From Grimontia indica (GTDB lineage Bacteria; Pseudomonadota; Gammaproteobacteria; Enterobacterales; Vibrionaceae), in NCBI RefSeq assembly GCF_000333895.2, contig NZ_ANFM02000016.1, positions 62,001 to 126,000 of the forward strand: a stretch of DNA of 64,000 bases, read 5' to 3'. The first letter of the stretch is position 1. Each line of letters starts with the position of its first letter. The position numbers and the translations under genes are program-made. This document shows, piece after piece, positions 16,973 to 25,304 of this stretch. Under the pieces are notes generated by a model that did no database searches, was not told the origin of the DNA, and saw nothing but the letters and a program-made list of their open reading frames with translations.

Positions 16973-18247
16973 TTAAAATTGGGTGGGTAACCAATGCTCA
17001 ACAGTAAAGTCGTCATCAGCTAACGCAATATAGCGCCACTTATCGAAAGTCAGGCAAGGATGTGACGTGGAAAAAGCGATGACATCACCTACCTGTAAAT
17101 CGCATTCTTCTGGGACATCGACAAAGGTGTGCTGATCCATCACGGCGGTAGCCGTCAACCCTTTGATATCAATTGGCGAGCCGTTTCGGAAGCCGCGCTC
17201 TGCAATAGGTAATCCTGCATCATAGGAGGCATCACGTTTGCCCATACCAATCACTGCCTTGCCCGGCTCTGGAGTAGAAACCACGCAAGCCCATACCTCC
17301 AGCGCGTTCTTCAAATCACCACCCAAGCGGCAAGCGACTCCCTGATTTTTCTCTGCACGGGCCATCACCTTCTTCTGCGCAACATCGTAAATACCGGTGT
17401 CGTGGGTGAGATAACAGCCGGGGCGGATAACAGGGAGTAAGTCGTTATATTGGGAGAAGGTCTCTGCCACCACATCATACCAAGCCGAACCTGCACCAGT
17501 GACGATGGCATCTTTGGTGTCAATCAGCCCCTGATCTTTGAGGGATTTCGCAAGTTCAGCAGTTTCGGCAATGAAGGCACGGACACGCGCTTCGGCATCG
17601 TCACCTGAAATGACGCCTTCATAGACTTCGACGCCTGCGAGGGCTGTACCTGGTAATTGATGAATACATTTAGCAAGCTCAGTCGCTGCTTCAATTCCCC
17701 GCACCCCACACCGTCCGCCAGCGACACCCAACTCAATAAAAACATTCACTTGCTGGCCACGTTCTGCGAAGAAGCTCGATAGCTGCTCCACATTCAATGT
17801 TGAATCAACGCTGCAGTAGAAATTCACATCGAAGCAGGATTGGAGTCTGGCAACCTCGGCCATGTTGGCTTTCCCCACCAACTGGTTGGCCATGATGATG
17901 TTTTGTGCGCCTGTCATGGCTGCAACTTCTGCGTGAGCTGGTGTGGCGATTGTCATGCCCCAGGCGCCTTGTTCAAGTTGGCGCTTGAAGAGGTAAGGTG
18001 TCATGGAGGTTTTACCATGAGGACATAATTTAACCTGGTGCTGATCAGCGAACGCTTGCATCCACTGGATGTTGCTGTCGACCGCGCTTTGCAATATGAC
18101 GGCTGCGGGTAGGCTGATCTCTTCCAAAGTCAGGCTGTAACGTCCATCGTCTTTCTGTTCAGCCCAAACACCTTTTGTACCCGGCGGGAAGTTTTTTTGG
18201 AGTGACACTTGATAGTTATCAATAGGTTGTTCCGCAGAGTGACTCAT
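16973..18247 (-). CDS. PLP-dependent D-amino acid deaminase (DSD1/D-threonine aldolase fold)
   Basis: A 424-residue fold-type III PLP enzyme. Lysine 79 in CPHGKTSMTPYL is the expected Schiff-base residue. IELGVAGGRCGVRG and VTGAGSAWYDV form the phosphate-binding side. The C-terminal STSHPCLTFDKWR carries the His-x-Cys pair that binds zinc in D-serine dehydratases of this family. Vibrio homologues, as I recall, are annotated amino acid deaminase and sit next to D-aminoacylase, which fits here. The facing gene is a broken D-aminoacylase, so the original pathway of deacylating and then deaminating D-amino acids has lost its first step at this locus. Confidence 0.85.
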   Translation of the reverse strand: MSHSAEQPIDNYQVSLQKNFPPGTKGVWAEQKDDGRYSLTLEEISLPAAVILQSAVDSNIQWMQAFADQHQVKLCPHGKTSMTPYLFKRQLEQGAWGMTIATPAHAEVAAMTGAQNIIMANQLVGKANMAEVARLQSCFDVNFYCSVDSTLNVEQLSSFFAERGQQVNVFIELGVAGGRCGVRGIEAATELAKCIHQLPGTALAGVEVYEGVISGDDAEARVRAFIAETAELAKSLKDQGLIDTKDAIVTGAGSAWYDVVAETFSQYNDLLPVIRPGCYLTHDTGIYDVAQKKVMARAEKNQGVACRLGGDLKNALEVWACVVSTPEPGKAVIGMGKRDASYDAGLPIAERGFRNGSPIDIKGLTATAVMDQHTFVDVPEECDLQVGDVIAFSTSHPCLTFDKWRYIALADDDFTVEHWLPTQF

Positions 18248-18374
18248 TCCTTATTCTCCTAACATCCACTGTGTGCCATCGCGCTGGCTGATAAGTACTC
18301 AAAATATTAAGGCTTCGATGCGGTGCTGGCTACAGCAAATCTCTCCCAATTCTACAAGCAACAAGGACAGATCG

Positions 18375-18652
18375 ATGGAATTCGATGTTGTGGTAAGTCG
18401 AGTAAATCTAATTGACGGTTCAGGTAAGCCAGCCTTTGAGGCCGATGTGGCAGTGAAGGATGACCGGAAAGAAGCCATCAGCAGCCCGGGCTCTCTCTCC
18501 GCTGAGAAGCAGATAAACGGGAAAAGTTTGGTGCTGGCTCCCGGCTTTATCGATGTTCACACTCACGATGACACAATGTGAGTGTGAACCGGAATGTTTG
18601 CCAAAGATCAGTCAATTGTGGGCAACTGCGGGATCAGCGCTTCCCATAGCGT
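18375..18652 (+). pseudogene. Decayed N-acyl-D-amino-acid deacylase (D-aminoacylase)
   Basis: The first 68 codons read as the N terminus of a D-aminoacylase: MEFDVVVSRVNLIDGSGKPA, ending LVLAPGFIDVHTHDD, the metal-binding start of the amidohydrolase barrel. A TGA at 18579-18581 and another at 18585-18587 interrupt the frame. The same frame then resumes with SIVGNCGISAS, the next conserved block of the family. After this the match stops where a MITE remnant begins. The intact enzyme is about 480 residues, so over 80 percent is missing. The interruption coincides with a perfect inverted copy of the upstream codons (see findings). Confidence 0.82.
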
Positions 18653-18708
18653 TCTGCTAAAAGCGCTTTTTGCAAGAACAAAACTTAGCCACCAAGGTTA
18701 ATAGGTCC
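18653..18708. mobile_element. Remnant of the TA-flanked MITE (right end only)
   Basis: The segment ending CCACCAAGGTTAATAGGTCC aligns with the right end of copy 1 (CCACCAAAGGTCAACAGCCCC), including the upstream AGAACAAAA-T tract. TA follows at 18709-18710. The left end is lost. It separates the broken D-aminoacylase from the VF530 gene. Confidence 0.65.
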
Positions 18709-18989
18709 TAGGCGTCGCTATCTAGTTTTTTGAGTGCGGCTGCCCAAGGATCGGCTTTTTCAGTCGTTGTGTTGCCAGCGAAGGTGTCGACATAGAGTTG
18801 CTCGACCTTCTCACGCGCCCAAGGGGTTTTGCGCAGAAATTTCAGACTGGATTTCACCGAAGGATCGCTTCGGAAGCAGTTGATGGCGATTTCATTGCCA
18901 AGTGCCTGCCAACCATAGTGTTCCGCCAGCTTGTTGATGATTTGTTCGAGTTTCACGCCATGAAGCGGGTTGTTTGGTTGATGGTCCAT
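18708..18989 (-). CDS. VF530 family DNA-binding protein (DUF2132)
   Basis: A 93-residue protein whose core ([20 protein letters not shown], then [26 protein letters not shown]) matches the VF530 fold family, described from Vibrio fischeri as a small double-stranded DNA-binding helical protein. The start at MDHQPNNP avoids an unrelated upstream extension; its ribosome site is weak. The stop codon TAG lies on the TA junction of the MITE remnant, so the original 3' end may have been altered. Confidence 0.85.
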   Translation of the reverse strand: MDHQPNNPLHGVKLEQIINKLAEHYGWQALGNEIAINCFRSDPSVKSSLKFLRKTPWAREKVEQLYVDTFAGNTTTEKADPWAAALKKLDSDA

Positions 18990-19049
18990 AATACTGCTTG
19001 AATAGGTAATGACAGCGGCGAATGTGCCACAATGAGTGGGGCTGTTCAA

Positions 19050-19077
19050 CGAAAAACAGAGGCCCGGAAGCCTCTGT
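19050..19077 (-). terminator. Terminator of the small membrane protein gene
   Basis: Stem ACAGAGGC/GCCTCTGT with a 6 nt loop and five T on the minus strand, about 30 nt after the stop codon. Confidence 0.8.
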
Positions 19078-19107
19078 CTAAGTTTTTATGTTTCAGCGGG
19101 GCTGAAC

Positions 19108-19437
19108 TTAGCGACGCATTGAAAGGCTTTGGTCGCTGAATTGGTTCATGCGAAGACGGGTTTTGATGTCTTCACAAGCACGTTGAATACTAAAGGTATC
19201 TTCGTCATTCATGTGCAGAGAAAGCGTACCGCTGAAGCGGACGTCTTCACAAATGTCTGCCAGACCGATCAGATCGGCAATCTTTGCATCTTCAGGATCT
19301 TTTAGCAGTTTCTCATGCTGCTTCTGAATTTGGATTGTGTAGATTTTGCTGGAATAGGTGATGGAAGAAAGTGTCAGAGCAATCATCGCAACCAGCAATA
19401 CTGCGGTGGCAATAATTAAAGGTTTGTTGTTAGACAT
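19108..19437 (-). CDS. Small single-pass membrane protein, unknown
   Basis: A 109-residue protein with one N-terminal membrane helix (PLIIATAVLLVAMIALTLSSI) and a soluble, charged C-terminal part with two cysteines (DICEDVRF, RACEDI) that could form a disulfide if periplasmic. I do not recognise the family. It is a single gene with its own terminator, divergent from the TonB operon. Confidence 0.65.
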   Translation of the reverse strand: MSNNKPLIIATAVLLVAMIALTLSSITYSSKIYTIQIQKQHEKLLKDPEDAKIADLIGLADICEDVRFSGTLSLHMNDEDTFSIQRACEDIKTRLRMNQFSDQSLSMRR

Positions 19438-19630
19438 AGCGCTATCCGTACCAACTGAAGTGAAATTAAGTTTCTAATTATTAATGCGTAAAGTCTACGC
19501 TTCTGGGCATTGTGTTATCAATAGTTTCAAATCTATAAATAGCGAAAATATGAGACCATGATCTAAAAACAGTAAGTTACTCTTAATCAGAGAGAAATAG
19601 GGGAATAGTCCCAAATAAATTGAGTTGTAT

Positions 19631-19673
19631 TTGTGACTTGGGATGTGAGATAGTAATGAGAATGAATATCATT
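19631..19673 (+). promoter_or_regulatory. Promoter with Fur-box-like site for the TonB2 operon
   Basis: A plausible promoter is TTGTGA (19631-19636), a 17 bp spacer and TAATGA (19654-19659). Overlapping its -10 is AATGAGAATGAATATCATT (19655-19673), which resembles the Fur consensus of repeated NATAAT-type hexamers. Binding there would block RNA polymerase when iron is plentiful, as expected for a TonB system. Confidence 0.6.
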
Positions 19674-19689
19674 AGCGGTTTTGAATGCA

Positions 19690-20067
19690 ATGCGTGAACT
19701 GCTGCTTATCGAAAATGTGCTGTCGCCTTGTGGCTGGATGAAAAGTGTACTTGCCGAGCATGGCTGCAAGGTCACAAGAGTGCTTCACGTTAAACAGGCC
19801 GAGCGGGCGCTGAGCCAGACCCAGTTCGATATGATCCTGTTGGCAGGAGAAGGTGCATTGCCTTGCGTGACCGATGTAAAAAGGCTTCGCCAGTCAACGT
19901 CTTTGCCTTTGGTTGTGATGCTGCCGCAGACTAGTGCTGAGGATTTATCAACACTGCATTATGCGGGGGTTAACGGCTTGGTCAGCGCAACGTCATCCCG
20001 AGATGAGTTATGGGAAACCGCTAAAACTGCTTATGACAATACACCGCCTAAGCCTGTCGATGTCTGA
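19690..20067 (+). CDS. Degenerate receiver-domain protein
   Basis: A 125-residue protein with the alternating strand/helix layout of a CheY-like receiver. The key residues are gone: the phosphoacceptor position reads MILLAGEG (alanine for aspartate) and the usual KP near the end is replaced in GVNGLVSATSS. There is no output domain. It is the first frame after the Fur-like site and precedes the TonB2 operon by 130 nt, so it is probably co-transcribed. A role as a phosphorylation-independent adaptor is inference. An in-frame TTG 9 nt upstream is an alternative start. Confidence 0.68.
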   Translation: MRELLLIENVLSPCGWMKSVLAEHGCKVTRVLHVKQAERALSQTQFDMILLAGEGALPCVTDVKRLRQSTSLPLVVMLPQTSAEDLSTLHYAGVNGLVSATSSRDELWETAKTAYDNTPPKPVDV

Positions 20068-20197
20068 CGGAGTGAGGGTATCTGACGCACATAGTTCTGA
20101 CACCACTTGCCGGGTGGATTAAAATCCGTTTGGCAATTAACCCTGAAATATGTGTGCTGTTTTACACTATGCTTTACGCCCAGAGAGACACAACTTC

Positions 20198-20968
20198 ATG
20201 AATGCTGTAAAGCGCTTCGGCGCTGCGACCTTGTTAAGCCTGCCCTTACTTGCCCAAGCAACGGACATTGATAAAGCGGCTGCTATTGAAACCCAAACGG
20301 TGAAAGCGGCAGCGGCCTCGCAACAACGTATTGATGTCAGCGACGAGCAAGCCCAGTCAACCAAAGCGGAAATTGAAAAGCTGAAGCGTGAAATTGAGAA
20401 TCTCACGCTTTACCGCAATCATCTTAAATCCTTGGTTGAAAATCAGGAACAGGAACAGGCAAGCCTTAACCAGCAGTTGGAAGAGATCGCTCAGACACGT
20501 CAGGGTATTGTCCCTCTGATGTATCGCATGATTGATGATCTCGATGTCTGGGTCAGTCAGGATCTTCCTATTAAATCAGCACAGCGCCAAAACCGCGTGG
20601 ATGGTCTGAAAACCCTGATGACACGCGCCGATGTGGCAGATGCGGAAAAATTCCGTCGCATTCTCGAAGCCTACCAAATCGAACTGGATTACGGCGCTAA
20701 GCTTGGCATCTATCAGGAAACGCTGCCTCTGGATGGTGTCGAAAGAGATGTCGACATTTTGCACCTTGGGCGCCTGTCTCTCGTGGCGAGAAGCCTCAAT
20801 GGTGATGCTTTTTGGTTCTATGAACAGTCGACCACCAAATGGCTACCTGTTGATAAGCGAGCTTACGAAGCCATTCAACAAGCGTTTGATGTCGCCAATA
20901 AAAAGCAGCCTCCTACACTGATGGCCTTGCCGTTGTCTATTTCTATGGTGAAGGGGGCAGCGCAATGA
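20198..20968 (+). CDS. DUF3450 periplasmic coiled-coil protein of the TonB2 operon
   Basis: A 256-residue protein with a signal peptide (ending LAQA before TDID) and a coiled coil at about residues 45-105 (rich in E, K, Q heptads). A globular DUF3450 domain follows, including LGRLSLVARSLNGDAFWFY. DUF3450 proteins regularly accompany TtpC-ExbB-ExbD-TonB clusters in vibrios and relatives. Its stop overlaps the next start (ATGA), so the genes are translationally coupled. The exact function is not known; a periplasmic partner of the energy-transduction complex is the simplest reading. Confidence 0.85.
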   Translation: MNAVKRFGAATLLSLPLLAQATDIDKAAAIETQTVKAAAASQQRIDVSDEQAQSTKAEIEKLKREIENLTLYRNHLKSLVENQEQEQASLNQQLEEIAQTRQGIVPLMYRMIDDLDVWVSQDLPIKSAQRQNRVDGLKTLMTRADVADAEKFRRILEAYQIELDYGAKLGIYQETLPLDGVERDVDILHLGRLSLVARSLNGDAFWFYEQSTTKWLPVDKRAYEAIQQAFDVANKKQPPTLMALPLSISMVKGAAQ

Positions 20969-22299
20969 AAACATTCTCTGTATTAGTGCTGAGCGCCTTA
21001 CTTCTGAGTTCGCCTTCTTCGGCGAATCTGGTGAGTGACACTAAAACCGCTCAAGCTGAATCAAAACAGCACAATGTTGTCCGTGAAGCAGGATTCAACG
21101 CGGCCGAGCAAGCACTGAAAACCAAACTTGCAGAGCTGCAAGCCCAGCAAACTGCATTGGAAACAGAAGCGGAACAACTGAGCAAAACGTTCAGTACCAA
21201 TGAAGAAACGCTGGCAGCGTTGGAAGAAACACTGCGATTGGAAACCGGCAGCTTAGGCGAAGTGTTTGGCGTGGTACGTCAAGCGGGCCGTGAAGTGAAT
21301 GCTGAGCGGTATAACGCCCCGGCAACCATGAATCAACCTGACATGGACAAGGCGTTGGATGCTATCTCCGATGCGAAATCTTTACCTTCTTTACCAACGT
21401 TAACGGCTTTCTGGAAAGGCATGCTGCAAGAGCTTAAAAACAGTGGTGAGATTGGGTCTGAATCCGTCAGTGTACGTGACAGTAACGGTGTGGTGACGCC
21501 TCAGGACGTGTTGCGCCTCGGTAATGTTGGCCTTGTTAACAATGATGGTTATCTGGAGTGGGACAGCACCCGCCAGCAAGCTAATGAGCTTCCAGTTGTA
21601 GATGGGGGGCTGAACAGCGCGTCGGTTTCTTCATTGCCAAGTGGAGAACTTGCACTGGTGGATCCCACCCGTGGCACTGTGATCAAACAGTTAGCAAACA
21701 CACCGTCATTGGCAGACCGATTTGATCAAGGTGGTGTCGTTGGGAAAATCATCGCAGCGCTGTTGGCGGTAGGACTCATCATCGCACTGGTGCGTGGCTT
21801 CAGCATGTTCCGTGCGCGTATTGCTATTGCCAAACAAATCAGAACGCCAATGCAGCCTGGAAACAACCCGCTAGGCCGTATTCTTAATGTGTACCGAAAC
21901 GAGCCAGATCGCTCACTCGACACGCTGGAGCTTCGCCTGATGGAAGCCATCATGGATGAACAGCAACATTTCGAGAAAGGCTTATCGATGCTGAAACTGC
22001 TGGCAGCACTGGCGCCAATGCTGGGGCTTCTTGGCACAGTGACAGGGATGATTGAAACCTTCCAGGTGATCACTCAGTACGGTAACGGCGACCCAACAAT
22101 TATGGCGGGCGGCATCTCGATGGCATTGGTGACAACGGTATTGGGTTTGGTCGCGGCTATCCCGCTTCTGCTTGCCCACAACATTCTAAGCACTCAGGCA
22201 GATACGCTGCGTGGCACGCTGGAAAAAGTGGGTGTTAGCCTTGTAGCGGAGCAATCTGAAACCTCGAATAACGTTCGACCAATAGTGAAGCTGGCATGA
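20965..22299 (+). CDS. ttpC: TtpC, MotA/TolQ/ExbB-type proton channel with periplasmic extension
   Basis: A 444-residue protein with a signal-like N terminus, a long periplasmic region with coiled-coil heptads (about 40-100), then a membrane segment near 258-280. The C-terminal ExbB/TolQ channel domain has the hallmark MLKLLAALAPMLGLLGTVTGM. In Vibrio species TtpC is the fourth essential component of the TonB2 complex. It overlaps both neighbours by 4 nt. Confidence 0.9.
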   Translation: MKTFSVLVLSALLLSSPSSANLVSDTKTAQAESKQHNVVREAGFNAAEQALKTKLAELQAQQTALETEAEQLSKTFSTNEETLAALEETLRLETGSLGEVFGVVRQAGREVNAERYNAPATMNQPDMDKALDAISDAKSLPSLPTLTAFWKGMLQELKNSGEIGSESVSVRDSNGVVTPQDVLRLGNVGLVNNDGYLEWDSTRQQANELPVVDGGLNSASVSSLPSGELALVDPTRGTVIKQLANTPSLADRFDQGGVVGKIIAALLAVGLIIALVRGFSMFRARIAIAKQIRTPMQPGNNPLGRILNVYRNEPDRSLDTLELRLMEAIMDEQQHFEKGLSMLKLLAALAPMLGLLGTVTGMIETFQVITQYGNGDPTIMAGGISMALVTTVLGLVAAIPLLLAHNILSTQADTLRGTLEKVGVSLVAEQSETSNNVRPIVKLA

Positions 22300-22847
22300 C
22301 AGAAGTAACGTTTCTGGAGCTGCCGAGCGTTCAAGATTGGTGGCTCTCTCTGAATGATTTTATGACGCAAGGCGGCCCGGTTTTGTGGGGCTTAGCCTTG
22401 GTGGCGGCTCTGAGCTGGTTGCTGGTCTTTGAGCGCCTTTTGTTTCTGATTGCGGCGTATCCTGGTTTGAAGAAACAAACCATTGCTAAGTGGCAATCAA
22501 GGGAAGACAAAACTTCCTGGGTTTCGCGTTCTATGCGTGAAAGCTGGTTGTTTGAAGCTCATACCCAGCTTTATCGTAATCTTAATTTCCTGAAAGCGCT
22601 GGTGGCAATTTGCCCCATGCTTGGCTTGCTGGGCACAGTGACAGGGATGATATCCGTGTTTGACCTAATGGCGCTGGAAGGGACAGGAGAGCCCCGTTCA
22701 ATGGCGGCGGGGATTTCACTGGCGACCTTGCCCACCATGGCAGGTATGGTCATCGCATTGGCAGGGTTGTTTGCCCATGCCCGTTTACAGAAAACCTGTG
22801 AACGCCGTGAAGCATCATTGGCGCAGGCTTTGAGGGGGCAGGCATGA
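22296..22847 (+). CDS. exbB2: ExbB2 proton channel subunit
   Basis: A 183-residue inner-membrane protein with three membrane segments. It has the ExbB/TolQ motif LVAICPMLGLLGTVTGMISV and a second conserved helix with ISLATLPTMAGMVIALAGLF. With ExbD it uses the proton-motive force to energise TonB. It overlaps ttpC and exbD by 4 nt each (ATGA). Length and layout are normal for the short ExbB2 type. Confidence 0.92.
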   Translation: MTEVTFLELPSVQDWWLSLNDFMTQGGPVLWGLALVAALSWLLVFERLLFLIAAYPGLKKQTIAKWQSREDKTSWVSRSMRESWLFEAHTQLYRNLNFLKALVAICPMLGLLGTVTGMISVFDLMALEGTGEPRSMAAGISLATLPTMAGMVIALAGLFAHARLQKTCERREASLAQALRGQA

Positions 22848-23248
22848 GATTCCAACGTCATCAAAAGCAGCGTGAAGATGCACAAATCGATCTGACGTCG
22901 ATGTTAGATATTGTCTTCATTATGCTGATCTTCTTTATCGTCACCAGCACCTTTGTTCGTGAGTCTGGTGTGGATGTGAATCGCCCCACAGCAAGCAACG
23001 CCACTGCACAAAAGAGTGTGGGCATCTATGTGGCGGTAACAGCGAATAATGATATCTACATTGATAAAACGCGGGTTGATGAAGAACGTGTGGAAGCCAC
23101 ACTGACACGGTTGGTCAGTGAGCAACCTGAAGCATCACTGGTGATTCAGGCGGACGAGCACGCTTACAGCGGTACGGTTGTGAAAGTGATTGATGCAGCG
23201 AAAGGTGCAGGCATCGTGAAGATTGCGTTGGCAGCGGAGAAACCCTAA
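22844..23248 (+). CDS. exbD2: ExbD2 proton channel subunit
   Basis: A 134-residue protein with one N-terminal membrane helix and a periplasmic C-terminal domain. The essential proton-carrying aspartate is D22 in TSMLDIVFIMLIFF. It is the partner of the preceding ExbB2. Its TAA overlaps the ATG of tonB by one base. Confidence 0.92.
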   Translation: MRFQRHQKQREDAQIDLTSMLDIVFIMLIFFIVTSTFVRESGVDVNRPTASNATAQKSVGIYVAVTANNDIYIDKTRVDEERVEATLTRLVSEQPEASLVIQADEHAYSGTVVKVIDAAKGAGIVKIALAAEKP

Positions 23249-23907
23249 TGCTGCGAATGCTATTAGCAATGCCGATGGGGTTGCTGAGCGCGTTTGGTCT
23301 TTTCGCGCTCATGGCTACCATGGTTGCTGCACCTTCTGGTTCCTCAAAAGACGAAGATTTGCCATTTGCTTTCGACGTTTTTATGACTGAACCGGAAAGT
23401 GAGATAGAACGCCGTGACCGTGTTGCACCGCCTAAGCCAGACGTTCCACCTCCACCGCCAAGTATGCAAATGAGCGCGCCTACAGCGGCAGCGACCACCC
23501 CTTCCATTCAAGCTGTGATGCCGGATATTGCGATGGATATTCAGGTCGATGGTATGAACATCAACATGCCTGCGATAAAAGCTGCGCCTGCACCAGCCGT
23601 GGGCGAATTAACGCCGTCATTTGGACAGGGTAATCAGGCCGCGATGCCACTGGTGCGTGTTCAACCTAGCTATCCTGCCAAAGCCTTGCGCCGCGGTATT
23701 GAAGGTTATGTGGTGGTGAGTTTTACGATTGATGAAGAAGGCCGTCCCACCGGCTTGAAAATCATCGAGGCGTCTCCAAAACGCATCTTTGACCGAGAAG
23801 CGCTGCAGGCACTGAAAAAATGGAAATACTCGCCGTTGTTGGTTGAAGGAAAACCTGTTCCTCAGCCGGGTCAGACAGTAAAACTGGAGTTTGCACTCAC
23901 AAAATGA
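23248..23907 (+). CDS. tonB2: TonB2 energy-transducing protein
   Basis: A 219-residue protein with a single N-terminal membrane anchor and a proline-rich spacer (PPKPDVPPPPPS near residue 62). The C-terminal TonB domain at about 130-219 has VQPSYPAKALRRGIEGYVVV and ALQALKKWKYSPLL. It spans the periplasm and contacts outer-membrane receptors for siderophores or haem. The spacer is short, as in TonB2 types. It is coupled to exbD upstream and to the TPR gene downstream. Confidence 0.92.
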   Translation: MLRMLLAMPMGLLSAFGLFALMATMVAAPSGSSKDEDLPFAFDVFMTEPESEIERRDRVAPPKPDVPPPPPSMQMSAPTAAATTPSIQAVMPDIAMDIQVDGMNINMPAIKAAPAPAVGELTPSFGQGNQAAMPLVRVQPSYPAKALRRGIEGYVVVSFTIDEEGRPTGLKIIEASPKRIFDREALQALKKWKYSPLLVEGKPVPQPGQTVKLEFALTK

Positions 23908-25088
23908 AGCGTTTCATCCAACAATTAGTGAGTCGTCGCTCAGTGCTTATTTGGCTAGTGGGCGCATTGTTCTTACCTTCTTCCAATGCGGCTGAGCTAT
24001 CCGCTGTGACGGCGAGGCAATTGCAAAAGGCGCTTGAATTCCAAGCGGAAGAACAGTGGCAACAAGCCGCGGAGGCATTGGAAAGTGCACCCAAACCCAC
24101 CGATTATGACAGCGCCTTTGTGAATCGTATGCTCGGGGTGGTTTATTGGCAAAGAGGCGAGACACTCAAAGCTATCAATGCTCTCTATGCGGCGGTGAAC
24201 AGCCATGTGCTGGAAGCAGAAGCGCAGCAGGATTCTGAACGTATGTTGGCAGATTTGCTAATGACTCAATCGCGTTATCAGGATGCACTCAAGCTTTACT
24301 ATCCGCTGTCAGAAACACCAGAACTGTCCCGCAAAGACCATGGCGAGATATGGCTGCGTATCGCTCAGGCCCATTATCAGGATGAGCAGTACAGTAAAGC
24401 GCTTAAAGGTATCAATACCCATTTGAAGCTAGCATCTGATAAGCCCTCTTCTTTATCGTTGAAATTAGGTTCGCAACTGAAGCTTAAACACTGGAAAGGT
24501 TCGACCCGTACGCTTAAGCAATTGATCGCGATTGAACCTGGCAAGAAAACCTGGTGGATACAGTTGGTAGGCAGTTACCAACGCTTGAGTGACAAAAAGC
24601 AGATGCTCAATACCCTGGTGCTGGCAACGCGCGAAGGTATAAAGCTGTTCGATTCTGAAAAGATGATGATGGCGCAGCTATACCAGCAACAGGGCGTGCC
24701 GGAGAAAGCTGCCGCAGTCATGGCGGAAGTGAATCAAGGTGGTGAGGATACAACGCGCCTTGTGATGGAAGCATCTTATTGGCAGCAAGCCAAAGAGTGG
24801 GATAAGGCGATTGGTGCTTGGGAACGTGCCGCCGCCGATGCCCCCAAGTATTACTGGGTTGCTGCGCAGTTATCGCTTCAACATGGCCACTATCGAAAGG
24901 CATTATCGCTACTTGATAAAGTCGACAATCCCGAAAAAGCCTCAGACGTAGAGCTTGCCCGCGCGCTGGCCTACGACAAGCTTGATGAGCTCGATAAAGC
25001 ACTCCTCCATGCGAAAAGAGCCGATGCGCTTAAACCATCATCGCAAAGCCATTCGTGGATTCAGTACCTTAGCCAGAAAACGAAATAG
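23904..25088 (+). CDS. TPR-repeat protein of the TonB2 operon
   Basis: A 394-residue exported protein with a signal peptide (RRSVLIWLVGALFLPSSNA) followed by helical tetratricopeptide-like repeats from about residue 35 to 390 (repeated A..LY/AL....Y..AL..Y patterns). It overlaps tonB by 4 nt and ends the operon. TPR proteins at this position are common in vibrio TonB2 and TonB3 clusters and are thought to support assembly or receptor coupling; the precise role is inferred. Confidence 0.85.
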   Translation: MKRFIQQLVSRRSVLIWLVGALFLPSSNAAELSAVTARQLQKALEFQAEEQWQQAAEALESAPKPTDYDSAFVNRMLGVVYWQRGETLKAINALYAAVNSHVLEAEAQQDSERMLADLLMTQSRYQDALKLYYPLSETPELSRKDHGEIWLRIAQAHYQDEQYSKALKGINTHLKLASDKPSSLSLKLGSQLKLKHWKGSTRTLKQLIAIEPGKKTWWIQLVGSYQRLSDKKQMLNTLVLATREGIKLFDSEKMMMAQLYQQQGVPEKAAAVMAEVNQGGEDTTRLVMEASYWQQAKEWDKAIGAWERAAADAPKYYWVAAQLSLQHGHYRKALSLLDKVDNPEKASDVELARALAYDKLDELDKALLHAKRADALKPSSQSHSWIQYLSQKTK

Positions 25089-25174
25089 GCTTGATTTAAC
25101 TGGGCATCAAGCCTTCCCACCACCACACTACAAATTCCAAAATACTCGTTGATTAGTACATCAATATCACTTTA

Positions 25175-25196
25175 TTATCAGGCTTCGGCCTGATAA
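25175..25196. terminator. UUCG-capped hairpin after the TonB2 operon
   Basis: A perfect 9 bp stem TTATCAGGC/GCCTGATAA is closed by a TTCG tetraloop. There is no T-run on either side, so it may be a 3'-end stabilising or partially terminating structure. A second inverted repeat, AGGCTTGAT/ATCAAGCCT, lies right after the TPR stop at 25088-25113. Confidence 0.45.
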
Positions 25197-25304
25197 CACT
25201 CTGTAAATGTGTTAATGATTGGTTAAAGATTCGGCATGATTATCTGTCGGTTATGGAAAACACACCCCAGAGCAAACCGCTCGCCTGTAAGAGAAGTACC
25301 CTGA

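Noticed and set aside
23422-23460. The polyproline run in TonB as an unusual feature
   Set aside because: Proline-rich spacers are normal in TonB proteins, unlike in the BaeS-like sensor.
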